Of a DNA stretch of 64,000 nucleotides, positions 58,241 through 64,000 are shown piece by piece (within the stretch, counting starts at the first letter, position 1; each line of letters begins with the position of its first letter). The translations under genes and the position numbers were made by a program. Below the pieces are notes generated by a model. That model ran no database searches. It was not told the DNA's origin and saw only the letters and a list, made by a program, of their open reading frames with translations. Source of the stretch: Hyposmocoma kahamanoa (lineage: Eukaryota; Arthropoda; Insecta; Lepidoptera; Cosmopterigidae); contig NW_020653900.1 in assembly GCF_003589595.1 (NCBI RefSeq), positions 4,553,600 to 4,617,599 on the forward strand, in the 5' to 3' direction.

Positions 58241-58244
58241 GATC

Positions 58245-58880
58245 GGAATAAGTAGTTTTTTTACCTAAACTTCGAGGAACATAGACATAGACTGCCTTAC
58301 GACAATATTTTTAGGTCCCAGGACCTTTTCAAGATTGGGGAAATCGCTTAAGAACATTAAAAATTGACGTAATGGGGAACAGGCAGGTACACTACATTTA
58401 TCTTAACTTTGCGACGCACAGTGGGTCGGATCTGCGATATTGCGAACATAGGATTTTTTTCACAATACCTCTCTAAGAAAATGCCAATCGAGAGATCCTA
58501 TTGTCCTAATTAAATATTGTCATATCACATTTTGCCATAAATAGAATAGTTTAGTAGACAAAAATAAAATGTGTATCTATGTATGTGATCTTTAATGCCA
58601 CATCGTTACAAAGTCTTAGTCGATCCTGTCTTGGAATCACTACAGACGAATTATTAGACCTATCTTTTATAGATTGGCACACTAAACGCGCGCCCAAACC
58701 TGCCTATTCACTATTTATATTGCACATTTTTCTGACGCGTACTTTGTAATAATGGGGCACTAAATGTGTAGTCCCATACAAAAAATCTTTCATCATCTGC
58801 TGGTAGTGCCACCGGTACGCACTGTGTCTCACAGGAAATCACCGCTTGTTCTCGCTCTGCACTGTCTTAATGCCCTTCTT
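58245..58880. other. Intronic stretch, nothing recognised
   Basis: Noncoding. CGCGCCCAAACCTGCCTATT at about 58690 may be an inverted scrap of the LINE family at 39 kb. Confidence 0.4.
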
Positions 58881-58884
58881 GGAT

Positions 58885-59077
58885 CTGCACCAGACTGTGA
58901 TGTTTTTGCAAGTGGATGGATGGCTTTGTGTGATGAATGTTTGAGGTTTTGTAAGAGGATGGATGAATGAGTCTTCTGTGAATTATTAATACAAATTGTC
59001 TATTTACGAATTTCACAGAGCCTTGGTATTTTGCTGTTATGCTGTGTAATTTTATGCAATAAATAAATATATAAATC
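58885..59077 (+). mobile_element. Probable retrotransposon 3' end
   Basis: Contains repeated GGATGGATG words and ends with TTATGCAATAAATAAATATA. A family A copy begins directly after it. Confidence 0.4.
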
Positions 59078-59270
59078 TTAGGGGCACTCCCACAGCGCCC
59101 GTCACCCTGAGACATAAGTTGTCAAGTCCCACGTTGTCCGTACTTTCACCAGCACCCCAATCCTTCAAAACCGGTATGTAGTAATGCTCACATTACTGCT
59201 TGGCGGCAGAAATAGGAAAGGTGGCAGTATTCCCTGGACGAACTTTTCAGAACGAGCTCTACTGCTACTG
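59078..59270 (-). mobile_element. Family A repeat, truncated
   Basis: Reverse orientation: TTAGGGGCACTCCCACAGCG to GAGCTCTACTGCTACTG. The CACGACTTGTTCG end is missing. Confidence 0.85.
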
Positions 59271-59439
59271 TACCAATACCATCTGATACCATTCTTGTCC
59301 ACGCCTTCAGTTCAAAAGGTTGTATATCAATATCGTGAGCGTTATCGTTACCAAGATACGCCTAAGCCCAGGTTCCCTCTATATAGAGAGTCTAGGGCAC
59401 CGTACACTACTCTGGCTTAATTTATTTACTTATTTAAAT

Positions 59440-59615
59440 CAGACAGGAAATGAAAATAATTTTTCAGATCTGAATCGCGTATAATTGATTTTTACAAACA
59501 AACCAATGTTTCAGGCCCTTAGCACGTCCAATAATCACTGCTGACGGCCTTGTCAAAACCGTAAGCCGTAATCTGGAGACCTGTAAAGGGCCGGAAAAAA
59601 AAAAGTGTTTTATCT
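59440..59615 (+). repeat. Family B repeat, diverged
   Basis: ACAGGAAATGAAAATAATTT, TCTGAATCGCGTATAATTG, AAACCAATGTTTCAGGCCC. It is then followed by GGAGACCTGTAAAGGGCCGG in the opposite orientation. Confidence 0.6.
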
Positions 59616-59859
59616 CAGGCTCCAGCTGAAAACCAGCACTGACTGACGGGCATAAAGTGGAGCTGGCAATCCTTTTCTGCTTATTGTGTTTTTTTTCTTT
59701 TCTTTTTATTCAACGTGTTATAATAAAAATAAGCTAACGCAGTGCAAGCGAAGATCATAAGCGGGAACATCGTGCAGTTTTTTATTATATATTTCATTCA
59801 GACATAACGTTTAGTAAGGAAATTCTAGCGCTATGAAAATGACATAAAGTACAATTTTT

Positions 59860-60015
59860 ACCCGACTTCAAAAAAAGGAGGAGATTCTCAATTGGATTGA
59901 ATGTTTTTTTTATGTGTGTTAAGGGTAACTTTGTTGCAAATTTAAAGAATTTTTTATTCCACCTCCAAGAGTGGTAAACTAGGGAATGAATGACTTTTGG
60001 GGTTGGTTTTTTAGT
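59860..60015 (+). repeat. Family G repeat
   Basis: TACCCGACTTCAAAAAAAGG-type start, AGGAGGAGATTCTCAATTGG, TTCCACCTCCAAGAGTGG, TAAACTAGGGAATGAATGAC. Confidence 0.75.
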
Positions 60016-60039
60016 ACTCTGTACTAAGATTATTTCTTT

Positions 60040-60110
60040 CTATTTAGATCCGAAGGAACAGTTTTATTTCCAATGTGTAAAAATCGCAAAACCCTGAGAA
60101 CTCGATACGA
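60040..60110 (-). repeat. Family B repeat fragment
   Basis: TTTAGATCCGAAGGAACAG, TTTCCAATGTGTAAAAATCG, CTGAGAACTCGATACG. Confidence 0.6.
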
Positions 60111-60599
60111 ACCATATAACACATAAATACCTTTAAGACTAGCGTATTTGTAATATAATATATGTACAAATTAAATAAATAATTTACACGAATTGCACTT
60201 GACGGCGACACGTGTGGCGCAATATGGTGTCTGGTAACCGACCTCGGAATCGCCGGTATCCGACACCCTTGGGCCAAAACTCCTCCTTGATGAAGGTCAA
60301 CTGATAATCGGTCGGTATTCTCACCACAAACGAATTAAAATTCACATTCATTCAGGAATTCAGCCACTCTATACTCAGAGTGTTTTTGGCTTTAAACATT
60401 TGCGAGCCTTGTATTTTTAAATAAATGAAATTTTCTTTATTGCACATTCAATTTACAATGACAACACAGAACAGTAATGTAAGTATCACAGAGTAAGCCA
60501 ATACACAACAGGCGGCCAATAAGGCCTGTAGCGCTAAGCAGCAATTTTGTTCTGGACAACCTTTTGTTAAACAAAGTCTAAGAAACTTTAATTTAAATA

Positions 60600-60755
60600 T
60601 GTATTGAATTGATATTCAATTGTTTTTTTGTGAAATTACTCCATTACTCCACTAGTTTGTTATAATTCTTAATACAAGGCTAAAAAGTCGTTGAAAAACC
60701 AAATACAAAGATCCGACAAAGAGCACATAGAAAAATTAGTGAGATTAAATTCAAA
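60600..60755. mobile_element. Family E chimera (two flank pieces, no tRNA head)
   Basis: The left part TTGTTATAATTCTTAATACA is in the same orientation as 27195. It is followed by AAAAAGTCGTTGAAAAACCA and CACATAGAAAAATTAGTGAG, the reverse complement of the other end at 27345-27395. Confidence 0.65.
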
Positions 60756-60843
60756 AGATCATGGTTAAGGATGTGACGTTTAAACAGAAAAACATTTTGT
60801 CATTAATTTTTAATTCATCTTCAATTATATTTCAAATCCCCAG

Positions 60844-61258
60844 TTCTAAGCTTCATCAAATATGCTGCTAAAGCTAAGGATGCTCTTGGTATTTCCTATA
60901 TGGCTGAGAATCTTCATGGTGCAGTTGATGAAGTCACATCAACATTAGTCAATCAAGCCAATCCATGTATATACGCCTAGGTCTTCCATATAATCTATTT
61001 TCTCAAGATGCAGTAATCCTAGATCTAGAACATCTTATAGCATTATCATGTCCTGGATATGCTTTGCAGTGGAATTCTGTACCTGCCTAGATCCATACTT
61101 CAATAATCAATAGCTCTCATAGAAGTCTGGTATCACAATAGTAGGTTTAGGTTGGTTGTTTCAAACTTTTTTATTTGCAGGCTCAGTGGCAGGATCTTGT
61201 GCCTCTGAATGAGCCTAATACCATATGGACAGCAGCACTGTCAGCAGCCACCCAACAA
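60844..61258 (+). pseudogene. Unidentified decayed protein-coding fragment, possibly spliced
   Basis: After an AG at 60843 a frame reads LSFIKYAAKAKDALGISYMA then ENLHGAVDEVTSTLVNQANP. One frame shift later it continues RLGLPYNLFSQDAVILDLEH and LIALSCPGYALQWNSVPA to a TAG. After another stop, TTATTTGCAG at 61180 precedes an open 26-codon block (61181-61258): AQWQDLVPLNEPNTIWTAAL then SAATQQ, followed by GTATGA. The translation is balanced and protein-like, unlike chance ORFs here, and the last block has splice consensus on both sides in phase 0. I do not recognise the protein. It may be a decayed gene copy, or part of a real gene with sequence errors. Confidence 0.45.
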
Positions 61259-61424
61259 GTATGACATTATGCGACTTGCTACGTCTACCTGCAACAAACA
61301 TACATAATCATTTAAGTATTTAAAATTCTAATTTAGCTTACAGTAAAAGAAATTATAAAAAACATGTAAACTGATTTAACTTACAGTTTAGGGCATAATC
61401 CATTATTTTATAACATTATAAATT

Positions 61425-61612
61425 CTCAATTCACGAGCTGATTCCGTGTGAAGAAGACTTGTGTGTGGTTGTGGGTGATTTGTGACACAAGATAGTGCCC
61501 ACAGCAGAGAAGTGTTTGTAGTAAAGGTGGTCAAATTGTCTCGGTGCATCAACAGGTGGTCTTCGACCCATGTTTGGCAAACATGGCCACTGCTGTTCAC
61601 CTAAAAGATGGG
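61425..61612 (-). pseudogene. Unidentified minus-strand coding-like segment
   Basis: One minus frame reads GEQQWPCLPNMGRRPPVDAP then RQFDHLYYKHFSAVGTILCH and KSPTTTHKSSSHGISS, ending in TGA. Another minus frame is also open (61403-61600). TTTTAG directly before the first codons could be an acceptor. Family unknown. It lies beside, and on the opposite strand from, the fragment at 60844. Confidence 0.25.
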
Positions 61613-61864
61613 AAAAGCTTTAATGTCAACAAATCATGATCACTGTACTATACTGCTAGTTAGGCATTTAATTATATGTAAACAATCTTTATGAACCTTT
61701 TAAATGTAATATTATTTGTAAGAGTAACGGTAAAGAAAGACATGTAAGGAAACCTGTAGATCAACGTGGTGGACGTTGGTTAGCTAAGAAATAGGAGGTG
61801 AGTACTTACTTACAGGTTGTGGTGCAAGCCATTGACGAATCAATGACAGTGTCTGCTATATAAT

Positions 61865-61930
61865 ATTAACTGCCTCCGTGGCCGAATGGCTACCATGCCG
61901 GACTACCACGCAGAGGTCCCAGGTTCTATT
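61865..61930 (+). mobile_element. Family D SINE, tRNA head only
   Basis: ATTAACTGCCTCCGTGGCCG, AATGGCTACCATGCCGGACT, CAGAGGTCCCAGGTTC, then cut in the middle of the B box. ATTAACT occurs at both ends of the fragment. Confidence 0.7.
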
Positions 61931-62224
61931 AACTCTACCGGATATAATTATTTTGATTGAATTAATCATCCGGTACATAACGTTTTTCTATTTTTGATTA
62001 TTTGAACCCATTCGCATTAATCGATTATAATTGAATCGATATTATATGTTGTTTGTTGACTCAATTAACTTAAGATTTCTCATTTTCCACACAGAGAATT
62101 AGGTTGATTTTTGTAAATTTTGAAATAGAAAAATATAACCCTTTTTTAAACCATACCTTAACTCATTACATTTTGGCCCAGATTGCCCCGTCTCCTTTTG
62201 ATTGTTATTTATGATATTGTATAA

Positions 62225-62425
62225 ATTTAACTTCAAATTTTTGTATTTATTGAGATTTTTTGTGAAATCTGATCTGATGAGATGTGATTATGAATACAAA
62301 GGTCCAACACAAAGATTAAAAAAAAATATTGTTAGAGCAATGCTACGGTGCAGCACATACGGGGGTTCATGTCCCACCGGGACAACGAAATTGTTCTGTG
62401 TGTTCGATCTTTGTATTCATAATTT
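62225..62425 (+). mobile_element. Family E-type SINE with inverted flank
   Basis: GTGATTATGAATACAAAGGT at 62284 and TCGATCTTTGTATTCATAAT ending at 62423 are inverted copies of the same flank. They enclose a partial tRNA-like part on the plus strand (GCAATGCTACGGTGCAGCAC, GGGTTCATGTCCCACCGGGA). The A-box side is lost. Confidence 0.65.
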
Positions 62426-62429
62426 AAAT

Positions 62430-63035
62430 ATTTTCTCTTTTTAAAATTGCGTCCCCAGTACTTTCTCCATATTATGTTCCCTTATGATGTTTACCTTCAC
62501 TGTTACAGCTAAAATGATTAATAATTGGTCATACCGATATTTTATTTGTATAACACGGTTTCTCAGTTGTACAACATACAACGCCTAGCGTGTTTATTGA
62601 TGCTGGACAAAGGTTACGTCGTCAAATACGCTTTATAAATCAACGAGGTGTTGTAATGTATCCCTTGAGGTGCGTACCTCCGTTACCATAACTATCGACT
62701 AAAATACCTACGTCAAGAGTTGAGGAACTAATATAAATGATTATCTCGTTTATACATAACGTGATTTCGGCTCTCTTAAGTAACAGTCGTACAATTGAAC
62801 GATCTTAGTTTGTATAATTATTCTTTATTGCACTAAATAAAAGAAATATTAATTGTACAGAAAATGCGCAAAGGTGGACTTATTTCCAAAAGAGATCTCT
62901 TCCAGCCAAGTCAAGATAGTGCGAGCAAAGATCATTAGCGGAAACGGCGTGCAAGATTTAATTATATTTTTCACTCAGACATAATGTTTAGTAAGGAAAT
63001 TCGAACGCCATGAAAATGTCAGGAAGTACAATTTT
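62430..63035. other. Intronic stretch, nothing recognised
   Basis: Noncoding DNA. Confidence 0.5.
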
Positions 63036-63037
63036 TA

Positions 63038-63315
63038 ACCGACTTTAAAAAAGAGGAGGTTCTCTATTCGACTGTATTTTTTTGTATGTTACGCGATAAC
63101 TCAAATTGATGAACCGATTTTGATGGTTCTTTTTTTGTTGGCAAGAGTGTACGTCAATATTGGTCCCATTTAAATTTGAAGAAAATATTCCACTCCTAAG
63201 GGTGGCAAACAATGGGATGAATCCGGTTTCGCGCACTTTCGTGTAACCGATTTCAATAAAACTTGGCAAATAGGTGGTAATTCCACGAACTTTTGAGGTG
63301 GGATTTAAAAAAAAA
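63038..63315 (+). repeat. Family G repeat, full unit
   Basis: TTTTTAACCGACTTTAAAAA, AGAGGAGGTTCTCTATTCG, TACGCGATAACTCAAATTGA, GTCAATATTGGTCCCATTTA, ATTCCACTCCTAAGGGTGGC, TTTCGCGCACTTTCGTGTAA, CCACGAACTTTTGAGGTGGG. Confidence 0.85.
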
Positions 63316-63319
63316 AGTT

Positions 63320-64000
63320 ATTTATAAAGTATTCTGACACCTCTGAATCTCATTCGTATATTGACCATTACGTCATCTGGATGTTCAATTTCTTGATCTT
63401 CCGTTTTCTCCTTTTTCTTCGATATACCTTTTTAGATGTTATTAAATATGTTAATTAAAGAAAAATCAGATGAAGTCATCTTTTTTTAATATCTCAAATC
63501 GTGTGTACCCCACAATCTCTCGATTGATATTGATAGCTATAAGCGCGAGATCTCGTGTTTACGTTGCAGAGTTAATAAATACTTTACAAAGGTAGCAATA
63601 CGATTTAATATTACATAACAAATATTTCAATTCTCACCTCGCACACCTCGCCAATCCAGATAATTTATTTTTATTTTATTTTTTTATTTGTTCGGGTCAA
63701 CAGCAGTTTACATTAACAAGAGTTACAATTCAGGAATTATACTAATTTATTTTTTTTATATATAAAAAACAACTCAATAATTGTATAATTGTATGCCTGT
63801 GTCTATCCTTGTGAAGCGAGAGTGTGCACAAAAGATGCGCTAAGAGAGAATTCAAATTTCGCCATACAAATTTCAATCCTCGTTTCGCCTTGCCGGTGAA
63901 ACAGCACCTTAAAGCTTATAATCGCTCAACTAAGATGCTAATCGATAGTTTAGAAGCGAAGCGCGTATATAGATATATAAATAACATTGATGAAATCCGT
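63320..64000. other. Intronic stretch, nothing recognised
   Basis: AT-rich noncoding DNA to the end of the window. Confidence 0.5.

Larger units (their letters stand above)
28908..64000 (+). other. Lst2: Lst2 intron 2 (at least 35.1 kb, not closed in the window)
   Basis: Starts with the donor GTATGTATT. No exon that would continue the Lst2 frame was found. It may also hold unrelated nested transcription units (see 50260 and 60844). Confidence 0.55.

Overview
This is a 64 kb piece of an insect nuclear genome, most likely from a butterfly or moth (Lepidoptera). The evidence is the strong A+T richness, the absence of long open reading frames, and a very high density of short interspersed repeats of types I associate with Lepidoptera: tRNA-headed SINEs, a ~300 bp CTTGTTCGTCCCGTCACTTGG repeat, and the 'ttttaaccgacttc...ggaggaggtt' repeat. 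There is also a cecropia/Bombyx-like mariner. I cannot name the species.

One host gene can be identified. A short coding exon at 10803-10838 (MESLRKWFYKPK, then a GT donor) and a GC-rich 141-base exon at 28767-28907 (AG acceptor and GT donor, both phase 0) join to give the N-terminus of the lateral signaling target protein 2 / ZFYVE28 family. This family is a FYVE-domain regulator of EGF-receptor endosomal signalling. Intron 1 is 17.9 kb. No later exon was found, so the remaining 35 kb (28908-64000) is read as an unfinished intron 2. Positions 1 to about 10.5 kb are upstream sequence.

Almost everything else is mobile DNA and its decay products. There are at least 19 copies of one ~300 bp repeat (called family A here), several tRNA-derived SINE families, a mariner element with a frameshifted transposase (29709-31009), non-LTR retrotransposon 3' ends (13.3-13.9, 35.6-35.9 and 39.0-40.1 kb), and a GIY-YIG fragment of Penelope-like type (39.2 kb). 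There are also several terminal-inverted-repeat MITEs (20.9, 34.3, 51.6 and 55.0 kb), two further dispersed repeats (families B and G), an inverted 12-bp minisatellite (46.4-46.76 kb) and very AT-rich perfect hairpins (7.7 and 13.1 kb). Two assembly gaps of exactly 400 N lie inside inverted-repeat structures.

Two unassigned places may be genic. One is a CpG-rich segment with an ORF and a donor-like site at 50.26-50.58 kb. The other is a decayed, possibly spliced protein-coding fragment at 60.84-61.26 kb. I found no defence system, operon, CRISPR array or other new gene system. The unusual content is structural: repeat nesting, hairpins and exchange of SINE parts.
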